From: Mesorhizobium australicum WSM2073
GTDB lineage: Bacteria; Pseudomonadota; Alphaproteobacteria; Rhizobiales; Rhizobiaceae
DNA: 64,000 nt
Direction of reading: 5' to 3'
Assembly: GCF_000230995.2 (NCBI RefSeq)
Contig: NC_019973.1
Coordinates: 5,594,001 to 5,658,000 of the forward strand
The position numbers were made by a program, and so were the translations under genes. Below are positions 52,039-61,866 of the stretch, piece by piece; within the stretch, counting starts at the first letter, position 1, and every line of letters starts with the position of its first letter. The notes beneath the pieces were generated by a model. It had not been told where the DNA came from. It made no database searches and worked only from the letters and a program-made list of their open reading frames with translations.

Positions 52039-54009
52039 TCACGAAACGCTGGGCCCACTCCTTTGCCGACCGATGCTCCAAGAGATGCCCTCGCGCTGCA
52101 CCAGGCCGGAAACCTCTTTGCCGACATGCCGCTCGAGCACCGGCCGCCATGGTACGAGCGTGAACTCTCGCGATTTCTCGATAACGGCGTATTTGCCGCT
52201 GGCGAGTTCAACTGACCGGCGGAGCGTGCCCACTACGCGATGACCGGCCCGCGTTTCGGCATAGGACAGGCCAAGCTCTTCCGACAGTTGACCGGCAACA
52301 CGGTTCAACTCCCGCTGGCGGAGGATCGAAATCATGTTGGCGCGATAGACGATCCGATCCTGCTCCTGATCGGCAAGGCCCTGCGCGATCAGCCACTGCT
52401 GTCGGCGGCTCCGCGCCTCCTGCATCTCACGGCCGAAGCCCGAGTTACGTAACCTCTCTGATGCCTCGGAGACAAGCTGGCTGTCGATCCAGGTCGCGCC
52501 GTCAAAGCCAACCTGCCGCTCCAGCGGCATCGAAGAGAGCTTGTCGACCGTGACAGGCTGGGTCCTCGCCTGCTGGCGCTCGTAGGCGGCTACACGATCG
52601 AGATGATCCGGCGCGATGATCCAGGTGCCATCGGGCTCGCGCTCGACGCCCCCGGTAGCGCGCCGGATTGCCTCCAGCCGGCGCACATGCGTTTCGGCGA
52701 AGCGGTCGGTGGAGGTCGGATCGTGCTTCAGATGAATGTCGATGTTGTAGCGGCCGTGATGGGCAGCCGCGATTTCGGCCACCGTGCGGTCAACCAGCCT
52801 GGGCTCTGTGTTCCTCGGCGCGACACGCACGATGCAGCCGTCGGGCGTCGGCTCTGTCGCCTCGCCTTTGCCGATGTTGATGTATCGGGTTTTGCCATCC
52901 ACACCGTCGACGATGAGGTAATGCCGGTCGCTGAGCTCGTCGGCCAGCCCGCGCGCGACAACGCGGCCGACGACAGGGGCGGCCTGCTCGCCCGATCCAT
53001 CTTGGATCACGCAGTCGGCGGCACTGCGGGAGATCCCCCTGCCCGTCAGTTCGCGATGCAAGGTCTTGATGATGTCGCCGCGTTCGCCGATGCGGCGCAG
53101 CGTCGCTTCAAGCCCGTCATCGAGCCGCCAGCGGCCCGGGGCGATCTCTTCGGCCAGATGCATCCGCTCGAGCTTGCGCAGGCGCCCCTGATGCAAGGTC
53201 TGTCGAAACGCATCGCGGCTATCCGGTGACACGAGCCCACTCTCGTCACGCAGCTGCAGCAGGCGGCGGTCGATGCTGGTGAAGCGTTCCTGCTGCATTT
53301 CCTGACGCAGGCGGTGCTCGATCTCGTGGTCGGTGCGCGGACCGAGATCGAGGCTGACCAGCTCGGCAGCGCGCTCGCGGATGCCGCTCGAGATGTATTC
53401 GCGCGCTATGACGAGATTCTCACCGCGATCGTCCTTGCCACGCACGATGATGTGGGTGTGCGGATGGCCGGTATTGAAATGGTCCACGGCAACCCAGTCG
53501 AGCTTCGTGCCGAGATCCTCCTCCATCTGTGCCATGAGCCGCCGCGTCAGTGGCTTGAGGTCGTCGAATTCGATGCCGTCCTCGGGTGCGACGATGAAGC
53601 GGAATTGATGGCGATCGCCATCGGCACGATCGAGGAAGTCCTTGCCGGCGACGCGATCGCTGTCGGCGCCATAGAGCCGGCCAGGCGCGCCCTCCCGGGT
53701 GACGCCGTCGCGCTGGATGTAGCGCAGATGCGCACGCGCCCCGTCCGCGCTCTTGCCGGCCAGCTTGACGACACGCGCCTTGACGACGACCCGGCGCTGG
53801 CGGAAGGCTGCATGGCGATCGCGTGATTTCAGCAGCGCGGCCGTCGCCCCACCCCGGCCTATCCGGCTGCCCGCGAAGCGGCCACCACGCTGGGGCCGGC
53901 CACCAGCTCGGTTGATCGCTGCCCGGACCTGGCCGACAAAGCGTTTGCCGGCCTTCGAACCCCGGGAGCCAATCTTCCCGAGCTTCGGTCTGAACTCGTC
54001 ATCCTGCAT
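52039..54009 (-). CDS. rlxS: Conjugative relaxase RlxS-type (VirD2-like, DUF3363)
   Basis: A 656-residue protein. After an Arg/Gly-rich start (about residues 1-80) a relaxase domain carries HPHTHIIVRG, the HUH metal site, and nearby DHFNTG; a candidate catalytic Tyr is in REYISSGIRERA. The rest is the DUF3363-type C-terminus. It nicks oriT and leads the strand into the recipient. The start at 54009 is from the family; the long frame to 54312 is of different composition. In the Mesorhizobium loti island R7A the same order rdfS-traF-transglycosylase-rlxS is known. Confidence 0.9.
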   Translation of the reverse strand: MQDDEFRPKLGKIGSRGSKAGKRFVGQVRAAINRAGGRPQRGGRFAGSRIGRGGATAALLKSRDRHAAFRQRRVVVKARVVKLAGKSADGARAHLRYIQRDGVTREGAPGRLYGADSDRVAGKDFLDRADGDRHQFRFIVAPEDGIEFDDLKPLTRRLMAQMEEDLGTKLDWVAVDHFNTGHPHTHIIVRGKDDRGENLVIAREYISSGIRERAAELVSLDLGPRTDHEIEHRLRQEMQQERFTSIDRRLLQLRDESGLVSPDSRDAFRQTLHQGRLRKLERMHLAEEIAPGRWRLDDGLEATLRRIGERGDIIKTLHRELTGRGISRSAADCVIQDGSGEQAAPVVGRVVARGLADELSDRHYLIVDGVDGKTRYINIGKGEATEPTPDGCIVRVAPRNTEPRLVDRTVAEIAAAHHGRYNIDIHLKHDPTSTDRFAETHVRRLEAIRRATGGVEREPDGTWIIAPDHLDRVAAYERQQARTQPVTVDKLSSMPLERQVGFDGATWIDSQLVSEASERLRNSGFGREMQEARSRRQQWLIAQGLADQEQDRIVYRANMISILRQRELNRVAGQLSEELGLSYAETRAGHRVVGTLRRSVELASGKYAVIEKSREFTLVPWRPVLERHVGKEVSGLVQREGISWSIGRQRSGPSVS

Positions 54010-54190
54010 GCTTGGCCTGCGCCTGGAACAGAGTCGAATCAGCCATTTGCGCTCCGAAGTTCTCCTGACGCTGGAGGGTGCCTCCGGCAAAAATGATGTG
54101 CAGACAAACACTTCGCCGCCTCTTGGAGGGGGTGTCTTTATCTTGCCTTCCGCGCCCCACCCCTTCGGACGCGTCCGGCCCCCCCCTTTG

Positions 54191-54874
54191 CTAGCGTTCC
54201 GGCTCCTTGACCTGTGCGACGTCGCTTCCCAGCGGCACGAAGAGATCGCCGTTTCGCGCGCCGGCGCGATCACCATTTTGCGGGAAAAACAGCGAGCGCC
54301 CCGAGGGTGCATCTTGCCTGCTTGGAGCGACAGATTTGCCCTTGAACTGCTCGATGTCGGTTCCCGAAACTCCGGCCGCCCGGAGCTGCTTGAGGTAATC
54401 GACGGTCTCTTTCGGCAGCGGCGTGCCGCGCTTCAGATGCGCCTGGTAGCGCTCGGGTCCGGCGTTGTAAGCGGCAAACAGACCGGGGAACCCGAAGCGG
54501 TCATACATGGCCCGAAGATAGGCAGTGCCGGCCAGAATGTTGTCGCGCGGATCGTGGGGATCGGCGCCCAGTCCGTATTGCGCACGCATGTCCTGATAGG
54601 TTTCCGGCATCACCTGCATGAGGCCCATGGCACCGGCGCGCGAGGTGATCGGCCGGCCGTGGAGCATCGTCTTGCCGCTGCTTTCGGCATCGATCACCGC
54701 GTAAATCCAGGCCTCGGGAACACGGAAACGCTTGCTTGCTTCGCCTGTGAACTCATGCCACCTTCGAAGTTGCGGACTTTGGGAGATGGCGACCGGCTCA
54801 GCGCCGGTCGAGGCGGAACAGGCGCATGGCGCGACAGCGATCATGCCAAGCATCAGGAGGGCTACTCGGTCCAT
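54191..54874 (-). CDS. Lytic transglycosylase (VirB1-like)
   Basis: A 227-residue secreted enzyme with a lipoprotein-like signal (LLMLGMIAVAPCACSAS), catalytic Glu in VIDAESSG, GAMGLMQVMPET and LAGTAYLRAMYDRFG followed by AAYNAGP, the full SLT pattern. It opens the peptidoglycan for the transfer channel. It overlaps the traF end by 13 bases. Confidence 0.92.
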   Translation of the reverse strand: MDRVALLMLGMIAVAPCACSASTGAEPVAISQSPQLRRWHEFTGEASKRFRVPEAWIYAVIDAESSGKTMLHGRPITSRAGAMGLMQVMPETYQDMRAQYGLGADPHDPRDNILAGTAYLRAMYDRFGFPGLFAAYNAGPERYQAHLKRGTPLPKETVDYLKQLRAAGVSGTDIEQFKGKSVAPSRQDAPSGRSLFFPQNGDRAGARNGDLFVPLGSDVAQVKEPER

Positions 54875-55410
54875 AGCGGCGCGAGCCTCCCGATGATGTT
54901 GGCGGCTCGGACCGGCCCGAAATAGCGGCTGTCGAAAGAGCGCGGTGCCTCGCCGTTCAGCACGAAGAATTCGTCGTCAGCGAGCGCGCGGCAGCCGCTC
55001 CACCATGGCAGCGGACGGCCTTGGGTGTCGGTTGCGAGCCGACGTGCGACGATCTTGCCGCCGATGATGATCGCCTCGTTGAAGGCGCAGACACGTTCGT
55101 GCGGCAGCGCGGCAATGTGCTTTACAAGGGGAACGCCGTTCGGGAGATAGCCGCGTTCGGCAGCAAGGCCGGCAATGGCATCCGGTGCGCCGGCGAGCAC
55201 CAGGTCGCCGCGTGCTGGCGCTCCCGCCATGACGCGATAGAGGCCGACCGGCGCGCTCGCCGAGGCGTTCCAGATCAGCCAGGGCGACGGGTTTGCAAGC
55301 GGGCCGAAGGCAATCAGGCCAAGGGCAATCGCGGTCGCGGCGATCGCCCTTGTCGCCCGGACACGGCGCAGGCGGCTGCCGGTCAGACGGATGACAGGAG
55401 GCCGGCTCAT
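54862..55410 (-). CDS. traF: TraF-type S26 signal peptidase of the conjugation system
   Basis: A 182-residue membrane-bound peptidase. One N-terminal helix is followed by NASASAPVGLYRV with the catalytic Ser, VKHIAALPHERVC with the general-base Lys and LNGEAPRSFDSRYFGPV. TraF processes the TrbC pilin. The start at 55410 overlaps the stop of the excisionase-like gene (ATGA), with GGAGG upstream. Confidence 0.92.
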   Translation of the reverse strand: MSRPPVIRLTGSRLRRVRATRAIAATAIALGLIAFGPLANPSPWLIWNASASAPVGLYRVMAGAPARGDLVLAGAPDAIAGLAAERGYLPNGVPLVKHIAALPHERVCAFNEAIIIGGKIVARRLATDTQGRPLPWWSGCRALADDEFFVLNGEAPRSFDSRYFGPVRAANIIGRLAPLWTE

Positions 55411-55646
55411 GAGCGGCCTCCATCGTTGGAATGGGTGTGGTTCTGGCGGCCTTTCGACCAGTCGTCGAGCTCATCGATGTGGTAGCGGACGTAGCGGCCA
55501 TGCTTGCGGAATTTCGGGCCGCCGCCGTTGAGCCGCATTTTTTCCAGCGTGCGCTGGGAGAGCCCTATGTAGAAGGCGGCTTGGGCTGTGTTGAGAAATG
55601 GACTGCCCTTTTTGGCGCGGGCGGCGCGTTCGTTTTCGTTGTCCAT
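55407..55646 (-). CDS. rdfS: Excisionase/RdfS-like helix-turn-helix protein
   Basis: A 79-residue protein with a MerR/AlpA-type winged helix (FLNTAQAAFYIGLSQRTLEK, then GPKFRKHGRYVRYHIDELDD). In the M. loti symbiosis island the gene at this place encodes RdfS, the recombination directionality factor that drives excision and also affects transfer genes. The position right before traF, transglycosylase and relaxase fits. The name is by synteny; the sequence shows only a small DNA-binding protein. Confidence 0.8.
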   Translation of the reverse strand: MDNENERAARAKKGSPFLNTAQAAFYIGLSQRTLEKMRLNGGGPKFRKHGRYVRYHIDELDDWSKGRQNHTHSNDGGRS

Positions 55647-55790
55647 GATGATCCTCGTTTGGCTTGCGAGCCAGGCGAGGATGGGCGGGCGAGGTCGTCT
55701 TGGGGACGGGCGAAGAGTTGGGGGCGAGTTTTCGCCGCTCCTCGGCAAGAGCCCCGCGCCGGCTGCGGCGCGGGGCTCGGGTCGGCCGGA

Positions 55791-56114
55791 TCAGTCGGCC
55801 GGGTTCCAGATGATGGCGTAGGTGTCGTCATCGTCCTGGCCGGCGGCGCGGCCCAGATTGGCGTAGAGCTTGCGCGGTCCGAACTCCGGCGCTGCAATCG
55901 ACAGGCTCACATAATCCTTGCCTGACGTCTCACCGGTGCGGATCCAGCCGGCGCCAACTTCGACCCCTTGCGTCAGCACCCGGTAGTCGGGATGGTTGTC
56001 GGCGCTCTTGGCCTGGTTGGGGATGATGTCGATGTCGGCGCGGACGCTGAGGGTCTTGAGCTGGCCCTTGTAGGCGCCGTTTTCCTGCTTGTTGACGTAA
56101 CCGATCGCGGTCAT
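55791..56114 (-). CDS. DUF736 protein
   Basis: A 107-residue protein starting MTAIGYVNKQENGAYKGQLK, with NHPDYRVLTQGVEVGAGW and GKDYVSLSIAAPEFG: the DUF736 pattern. DUF736 genes are regular neighbours of relaxase and RdfS genes in alphaproteobacterial islands; the fold resembles a small beta barrel, perhaps binding nucleic acid. Start at 56114 is set by the family. Confidence 0.9.
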   Translation of the reverse strand: MTAIGYVNKQENGAYKGQLKTLSVRADIDIIPNQAKSADNHPDYRVLTQGVEVGAGWIRTGETSGKDYVSLSIAAPEFGPRKLYANLGRAAGQDDDDTYAIIWNPAD

Positions 56115-56645
56115 TTCGAAGTCTCCTTTTGCTGTCGCCGGGGACCATCCCCTGCGATGGCTGACCGTGATGGACGCGTCCGGAGCGCCTGAACCCGACA
56201 GGGCCGCAGCGCCAGCGGAGGACCCGAGCCGGCGGCTTTTTTGAAGCGGAGCGGCGCGAGGAAGCCGCCGCAGGCGGCGGGGAAAAAAGCTGCTGGCGAG
56301 GGTTTCGGGCGGCCGGACCCGTCCATAGGTCGATAAGCCAGCCGCAGGGGATGGTCCTGGAGGGAGCATGGAGTTCGTGGCAAGCGCGGTCGCTGCAGCC
56401 AAGCCAGGAGAGGCGGGAATTGGAGGACTGCGGCTGATGCCGTGCCGTGCCGATTGAGATCGTGCCCAGGGGTCGGGCGCCGGAGCAGGCTCCGACGGGC
56501 TGATCGAGCCGCGGGATTAAGGTGATTTGCCCGGCTGGATTCTGCCGCGGGAAGGCGGCGGCAAAGGTCACGAAAATGCGGCCATTGCGACCGGGGTACG
56601 ATGCCGAGCGGCGGCCACTTTGGAGGCCGCCGCCCAGCCTGACGT
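56115..56645. other. GC-rich gap without recognisable genes
   Basis: About 530 bases between the ParB-like and DUF736 genes. It contains a small perfect stem (GCCGCC-GCA-GGCGGC, near 56262) flanked by A-runs on one side and T-runs on the other, and other short inverted repeats. Open frames here are GC-skewed shadows. A promoter or origin-type function is possible. Confidence 0.45.
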
Positions 56646-58373
56646 CTATTGGCAGCCGAACAGGGACCGGACCCGGGCCCATTGATCGGCGGTGCGCAAG
56701 CCGCCTCGATCCGTGTAGCTTTCGACCGGGAATTTCATCCAGCGCGGCAGCCAGGCCTCGACCTTTTGCCTGCCGTTGTCGCCGCACAGAAAGTCGCGGA
56801 TGATTGTCTTTTGCGTCTTCACCTTTTCGGCGACATTGCCGTCCGCGACATGCTTGCCGCCGATTTCGGCAAGCATGGAATTGGCAATTTCCTTGTCGCG
56901 CAACAGATCGAAGAAGGCGTCGTCCGGTTGCCAGCAAGCGGCGGTGTCGACAGTGAGATGATTGCCGAGCGCCTCGATGACGGCGCTGCCGGCTTCGAGC
57001 GTCTCGGCCATGACGATGCCGAGAACGCGCATCACATCGTCGTCGGACAGCGTCAGGAGATGCGAAAACAGGCGTGCCGTGCCGAAGTCGCTGCCATTGC
57101 GGCCAGCGACCGCGCCACCCTCGTCCGGTTCCCCAAGCAGCGCCAGGACCTCACGCCGCTTATCCGTGAAGGTGGCCTCGGCCTTGCAGGCTGACAGGCT
57201 TGCCGCCACGATCTCGTTGGCGGCGCGCTGCGGCTCGGTGCGCACCTGCCACAGGCTGGAGCCGGCGATCGCATGCGCCACCATCAGGCGAAGGGCTGCG
57301 GCCGGACGGTCAAGGAGCGCCAAGCGCACGATGGCATGGCGGTGCAGATCGACATAGTTCTGCATCGGTCCGGTGAGTTCGCGCCGCGAGGGTTTATCCG
57401 GAGTCTCGGCCTCTGCGGTCTCGCTTTGATCGCGGGCGCGGCGGGCTTCCTTGCGCGACAGCCAGCCCTCGTGACACCCGACCTCGCCGCGATGCGAGAC
57501 TGATATAAAGACCTTGCCGCCCTTCTTCTTCGGCGTCTTTTCGTGGTCCCATGCGTGGAAATGTTGACCCGGTTCGAGCACGATCACTTCGCTCCACCCG
57601 GCCCCAAGATAGGCATCGCGCCTGGCGGCTATCGCCTCATTCTGCTTGAGCCAGAACAGGTCGGCGTCGGCAAAATAGCTTTCCTCGCCGAACAGATCGG
57701 AGACGATCAGGCCGGGATAGTCCTCGATGGCAAACAGCGCCACCTTGGTCGAGATCGACTGGCCGCCGAACAACCACTGCTTCAATTGCCAGCCGCGCGG
57801 CGCGCGGTTGTCGGGATCGGCAAAGAGCGCCAGCCAGTCCTTCTGCTGCGCCTTGGAGGCCATGGTGAGGTGGCGGACCGTCTCGGCGTCGATTTCCTCG
57901 CGGCGATAGGCTTCGCGAATCCTGGGCAGAAGCTCGCCAAGCGCCAGAATGCGCTTCACCTGATGCTCGGTAAGGCCGAAAGTGGCCGCGATATCGGCAA
58001 TGGTGCGACCTTCCTTGATGAGGCGGGAGAAGGTTTCCCATTGCGAGACCTCGTCGGGATCGAGGCGGGCGATGTTTTCGATGAGGGAGGCTTCGAGCGC
58101 GTCGGCGTCGTCGCCATCCTCCATGATGGCGCATGGCAGCGGCTCGGCCTCGCCGCGCTCGTCGGCAAGGGTCTTGGCTGCGAAATAGCGTCGCCGTCCG
58201 GCGACGATCTCGAAGGTGTCGGGCGAGCCGTTGGGCCGCACCAGAAGCGGAACAAGGACGCCGCGCGCGCGCACCGAGGGCAGGATGTCGGAAATGTCGG
58301 GCGCGCGTTTGGAATGCCGCATGTTGGCGGCAGCGACGCTCAATCGGTCGATGGAAACGTGGGCAAGCTGCAT
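56646..58373 (-). CDS. ParB/RepB-like partition-type protein of the island
   Basis: A 575-residue protein with a ParB N-terminal nuclease-like domain (LLVRPNGSPDTFEIVAGRRR, then ASLIENIARLDPDEVSQWE) and a helix-turn-helix TIADIAATFGLTEHQVKRIL at about residues 125-145. The long C-terminus is found in island versions of ParB. It may bind DNA near the origin and help maintain or replicate the excised element. No parA is next to it. The start at 58373 is by family N-terminus. Confidence 0.88.
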   Translation of the reverse strand: MQLAHVSIDRLSVAAANMRHSKRAPDISDILPSVRARGVLVPLLVRPNGSPDTFEIVAGRRRYFAAKTLADERGEAEPLPCAIMEDGDDADALEASLIENIARLDPDEVSQWETFSRLIKEGRTIADIAATFGLTEHQVKRILALGELLPRIREAYRREEIDAETVRHLTMASKAQQKDWLALFADPDNRAPRGWQLKQWLFGGQSISTKVALFAIEDYPGLIVSDLFGEESYFADADLFWLKQNEAIAARRDAYLGAGWSEVIVLEPGQHFHAWDHEKTPKKKGGKVFISVSHRGEVGCHEGWLSRKEARRARDQSETAEAETPDKPSRRELTGPMQNYVDLHRHAIVRLALLDRPAAALRLMVAHAIAGSSLWQVRTEPQRAANEIVAASLSACKAEATFTDKRREVLALLGEPDEGGAVAGRNGSDFGTARLFSHLLTLSDDDVMRVLGIVMAETLEAGSAVIEALGNHLTVDTAACWQPDDAFFDLLRDKEIANSMLAEIGGKHVADGNVAEKVKTQKTIIRDFLCGDNGRQKVEAWLPRWMKFPVESYTDRGGLRTADQWARVRSLFGCQ

Positions 58374-58456
58374 GGTCTTTCTCCTTTGCAATGGCCGAAA
58401 TTGCCTGACCGCGAGGCCGCAGGCCGAGCGGCGCGGCGGTTTTGCGCCGGATGGCG

Positions 58457-58867
58457 CTATTGTTCCGCCGGGTCGGGCGGAAGCTCGGGAAGGGAAAACG
58501 AGAGGGCGGCGGCGGCCTGCCGCAAGAGCCGTTCGGCCTGGGTGATGTGACCGCATAGGCGAGCGGCTTCGGCATAGACCGAGAGCGGAAACCGCGCCTT
58601 GAAATAAAGGTCGCGCTCGATGCCGAGGCCAAGTGGCCCCTTGACGGCCTGGAGCTCGGCAAGGCTGACGCTGCCGAGTTCGGGCAAGCCCAATGCGAGA
58701 TCACAGAGGCCGAAGAGTGCATCGCCATTGGCGTCGAGCTCGCTCAGGAGCCAGGTGGCGGCGCCCAGCGGATTGAACAGTTTCACGACCGGAGAATGGT
58801 CGGCTTCGGTGTCGGCAGCGCCATTGGCGAGCAGAAGAAGGCGCAGTTCGTCAGGGATCAGGATCAT
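58457..58867 (-). CDS. DUF2958 protein
   Basis: A 136-residue protein: MILIPDELRLLLLANGAADT, then VVKLFNPLGAATWLLSELD, LFGLCDLALGLPELGSVSL and GPLGLGIERDLYFKARFPL. This is DUF2958, a steady neighbour of ArdC and ParB in conjugative islands. Function unknown. Confidence 0.9.
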   Translation of the reverse strand: MILIPDELRLLLLANGAADTEADHSPVVKLFNPLGAATWLLSELDANGDALFGLCDLALGLPELGSVSLAELQAVKGPLGLGIERDLYFKARFPLSVYAEAARLCGHITQAERLLRQAAAALSFSLPELPPDPAEQ

Positions 58868-59002
58868 TGCGGAGTTCCTTCAAAACGGTTCGTGATTGAC
58901 GGCGGGTTGACCAACAGGCCGGTATCGAGGGTTTCCGCGCCGCGCGGTCGCACCGCGCGCCGTCAGAAGCGCAAGGCTCTCGCGTAGGGAGACGAAGCGC
59001 GC

Positions 59003-59965
59003 TCATGCGGCGATCTCGGCATGCGCCTCGCCTTCGACCTCGGCATTGAAGCCGAGCAGGAGATCGGCGGCTTTCGAGGCATGGCTGGCGGCGCGGAAGA
59101 TGGCGCGATTGTCCTCGCGCAGCACGCTCAGCCACGAGCCGATATAATCGGCATGGCGCACGGTCGGCTCGATGCCCATAGTGCTGCAGACGAAGGCTGC
59201 GCAGATTTCAGCGACCAGTTCCTCGCGCGCGTATGCCTTGGTGCCGAACGAGCCGGAGAGGTCGCGCGCAAGGCGCGTCGGGTGGCCGGTCCAGTGGCCA
59301 AGCTCGTGAAAGCAGGTCCGGTAATAGTTGATCTGCTGAAAGAAGGCCGGTTGCGGTGGCACCTGAATGAAGTCGCTGCCCGGCATGTAGAAAGCGCGAT
59401 CGCCGCCGATGCGGACATCCGCGCCGGTTGCACGAATGAGCGCCTCGGCCTGCGGGATGATCTGGCGCTGCGGCAGCGGATCGGCGGCGGCATGGAGATG
59501 TTCGGGCAGGTTCTCGCACTGCGCGACGTTAAAGACGGTGAACCGCTTCAGGTAAGGCACCGCCTGTGGTTCGTCGCCATCGGCCTTGGCGCGTTCCTTT
59601 TCGTTTTGCGGAACAAAGCGGTCGGCGTGAACGATGGTCGTTCCGCGCTCGCCTTTCCTGACATTGCCGCCAAGGGCCAGCGCCTGCCGGAAGGTCAGCC
59701 AGTTCTGGCTGGCATAGCTGCGCTCGATGACCGCGCCCCACAGGATCAGGATATTGATGCCGGAATAGCGGCGCTCGGTTGCCGCATTCCTGGGCAGGCC
59801 GAGGCCTGCCTTTGCGCTTCCCCAGGGCTTGACCCATGGCACGGTGCCGCGCTCGAGCTCGGCAATGATGCGGTCCGTGATCTCTTGATAAAGGCTGGCG
59901 CCTGCGCGCCCGCCCCTGCTTGCGCCAGCCTTTCGGCAGCCGGAACGTTTGTTGGTTGAACGCAT
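59003..59965 (-). CDS. ardC: ArdC-type antirestriction protein (ssDNA-binding plus zincin)
   Basis: A 320-residue protein. The N-terminal ArdC domain has YQEITDRIIAELERGTVPWV and the phrase RRYSGINILILWGA; the C-terminal zincin has CFHELGHWTGHP and a later Glu in REELVAEICAAF. ArdC protects incoming single-stranded DNA from restriction. The start at 59965 begins MRSTNKRSG; the longer frame contains low-complexity DNA. Confidence 0.92.
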   Translation of the reverse strand: MRSTNKRSGCRKAGASRGGRAGASLYQEITDRIIAELERGTVPWVKPWGSAKAGLGLPRNAATERRYSGINILILWGAVIERSYASQNWLTFRQALALGGNVRKGERGTTIVHADRFVPQNEKERAKADGDEPQAVPYLKRFTVFNVAQCENLPEHLHAAADPLPQRQIIPQAEALIRATGADVRIGGDRAFYMPGSDFIQVPPQPAFFQQINYYRTCFHELGHWTGHPTRLARDLSGSFGTKAYAREELVAEICAAFVCSTMGIEPTVRHADYIGSWLSVLREDNRAIFRAASHASKAADLLLGFNAEVEGEAHAEIAA

Positions 59966-60184
59966 GCCCTGGTCCTCCGCTCGCCAAATCGCGCCCTCCC
60001 CCGGAAGCGGGGTGGGCGGCGAAAACGACCGCAAAGGCCCGCCGTGAGAGGCGGACCGCATCCGAAGGACCGGAACGCAGAGGAGGACCCGAAGCGCAGC
60101 GAAGGGTTGCGGGATGCCGCGGCGGGCCTAGAAGGGAGAGCCGCCCACCGCGCGCACCCGGGGACGGCCTAAAGACAGACCACG

Positions 60185-60200
60185 CCGGCCGATCGGCCGG
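60185..60200. repeat. Perfect 16-base palindrome
   Basis: CCGGCCGATCGGCCGG reads the same on both strands and can form a cruciform or bind a dimeric protein. Confidence 0.8.
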
Positions 60201-60306
60201 CGGCCGTGCGCAGCCGAAAGGCTGCCCAAGCCAGGGGGCGAAGCCGGATGGCCGAGACCGCCTGAGCCTTGCGAAAAAAAAGCGGGCTCGGTGCACGAGC
60301 ACCCGG

Positions 60307-60326
60307 CGCGCGCCTTCAGGCGCGCG
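60307..60326 (+). repeat. Eight-pair hairpin
   Basis: CGCGCGCC-TTCA-GGCGCGCG, a perfect stem with a four-base loop, in the same non-coding region. Confidence 0.8.
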
Positions 60327-60669
60327 GGATTCAGGACTGGTGGTCGGCACCGCAGCTGATGTGATACCATCGATCCTTGCGCCTGGACGCGTGGATATGG
60401 TCGACGCCGCAGAGCCGTGAATTTCCACCTCTCGGCGCCCCTTGCCGCGTAACGGAGAGAGCGTCCAGGAGCGAGATCGCGGCCCTAGCCGCACGCCGGG
60501 AGACGGCGCCATGTTCGGCGTCGCGCTCGCGCCCCGCGTTACGGTCTGGTCAAGAAGCCAACCGCGAATAAGGCGCTCAGGAGCACATCAAAACCCCAGC
60601 TCCCAAAGACGATCCCGAGACCCTCAGTCAGAATGGCACTTTTGCAGCTGTCGAAGATCGTACCTTCGC

Positions 60670-61344
60670 CTAGGCGCGGGCATCAGCAATGGAGCGTTGC
60701 AGTCGGGCCATCCCCACTTCCCCTGGGATTACTTCGTCGCCGACCACCAACGCCGGTGTGCCCTCGATATACAGATCTTTGGCGAGTGCGAAATTGCGTG
60801 TGATGGCATTTGCGATGGCTGGGTCTTGCATGTCCCGCTTCAGCTGCTCGAGATCGAGGCCCACCCGCTCTGCAACGGCTAAGGTGGTGCGCTGGTTGAG
60901 GAAGCCGGGGAAAGCCATGAGGGCGAGATGGAACGCCTGATACTTCCCCTGTTTGTGCGACGCGAGCGCTGCGCGCGCTGCAAATTTGGATTCTGGCCCC
61001 AGGACTGGGAGTTCCTTGAACACAAGCTTCACATTGGGATCATTGCTGAGGGCCTCCTGTAGATCGAGAGCTGCCGCCCGGCAAACGCCGCAGTTGTAGT
61101 CGAAGAATGAGACCACAGCGATATCGCCATCCGGATTGCCCGCAATTGGCGAGGCTGGGTCGTTGAGGAGGGCGTCGCGCCGCTGTGGAATGCGTATGCG
61201 CAAGTCAGCCGCTATCAGGCGTTGGTCCTCCACACATTGCAGGTCCTCGGCCGTATCCAGATGTTGTTTCAGCGCTCCCAGCGCGAACAAAGCGAGGGCC
61301 AACAAAACGATTACTGTGACAAGGGCGGCATTCAGCCTGGACAT
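60670..61344 (-). CDS. DsbA-like thiol-disulfide oxidoreductase, membrane-anchored
   Basis: A 224-residue protein with an N-terminal membrane helix or signal (LVTVIVLLALALFALGAL) and a DsbA-type thioredoxin domain: FFDYNCGVCRAA with the CxxC pair and the cis-Pro loop IEGTPALVVGDEV. It would act in the periplasm on disulfides, perhaps of transfer or pilus proteins. The ATG at 61344 has TTGGAG upstream; a Met at 61365 is possible. Confidence 0.87.
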   Translation of the reverse strand: MSRLNAALVTVIVLLALALFALGALKQHLDTAEDLQCVEDQRLIAADLRIRIPQRRDALLNDPASPIAGNPDGDIAVVSFFDYNCGVCRAAALDLQEALSNDPNVKLVFKELPVLGPESKFAARAALASHKQGKYQAFHLALMAFPGFLNQRTTLAVAERVGLDLEQLKRDMQDPAIANAITRNFALAKDLYIEGTPALVVGDEVIPGEVGMARLQRSIADARA

Positions 61345-61866
61345 GGGTGGGCTCCAATCAAACATGAACGGCAGGACGCCCGCGGCGCCGGCACCCCCGG
61401 CACGTTGCGGCGCTTCTCCCGTCGCGGCTCTCCGGTCAAGCGCCGCACCCCCCGTGTCGCAATTCCCGTGCCATCGCCGCCCGCAGCAGGAGCTCACGCA
61501 GCGCTGCGCTGCGGAAAGCGTGGGCCGTCGTGCATTGAACATCACTGTGGCTCACAACTGTGGCTCACAGCTGACTTCGTAGGCTGGGTGGCCTCGCTCG
61601 ACGGGCGCACCATAAGATGGCGCAACCGGCGGCGGTTTCGCGACATAAGGTCGGGAACCGTTCAAACAATTGGCGGGGGATTTGTCGGCGCTTCCTGTGC
61701 ACTTTGCAGAAAATAGGTCTGGGAAATTTCACAGAGCGCGGCCACAAAACTCGAACGGCAGCCGAGTCCTCCACTGTGGCTCGCTTTGCAAGCGCTAGTT
61801 CATCTCCGGCCCGGGGAGCCACTTATTCCAGAAATGCCTTGAAACCCAAGGACTCCAAGGGTTTCC
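61345..61866. other. Gap without recognisable genes
   Basis: About 520 bases between the DsbA-like gene and the integrase relic, with only short frames of poor composition. No terminator or intact mobile-element end was seen. Confidence 0.4.

Larger units (their letters stand above)
59966..60669. other. GC-rich non-coding region with several palindromes
   Basis: About 700 bases without a credible gene, between ArdC and the DsbA-like gene. It contains the perfect 16-base palindrome at 60185 and the hairpin at 60307, further GGCC/GGCGCGCC-rich inverted repeats and a run of A residues near 60277. It would suit a regulatory or origin-of-transfer region, but I found no feature that proves a nick site. 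Confidence 0.5.
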
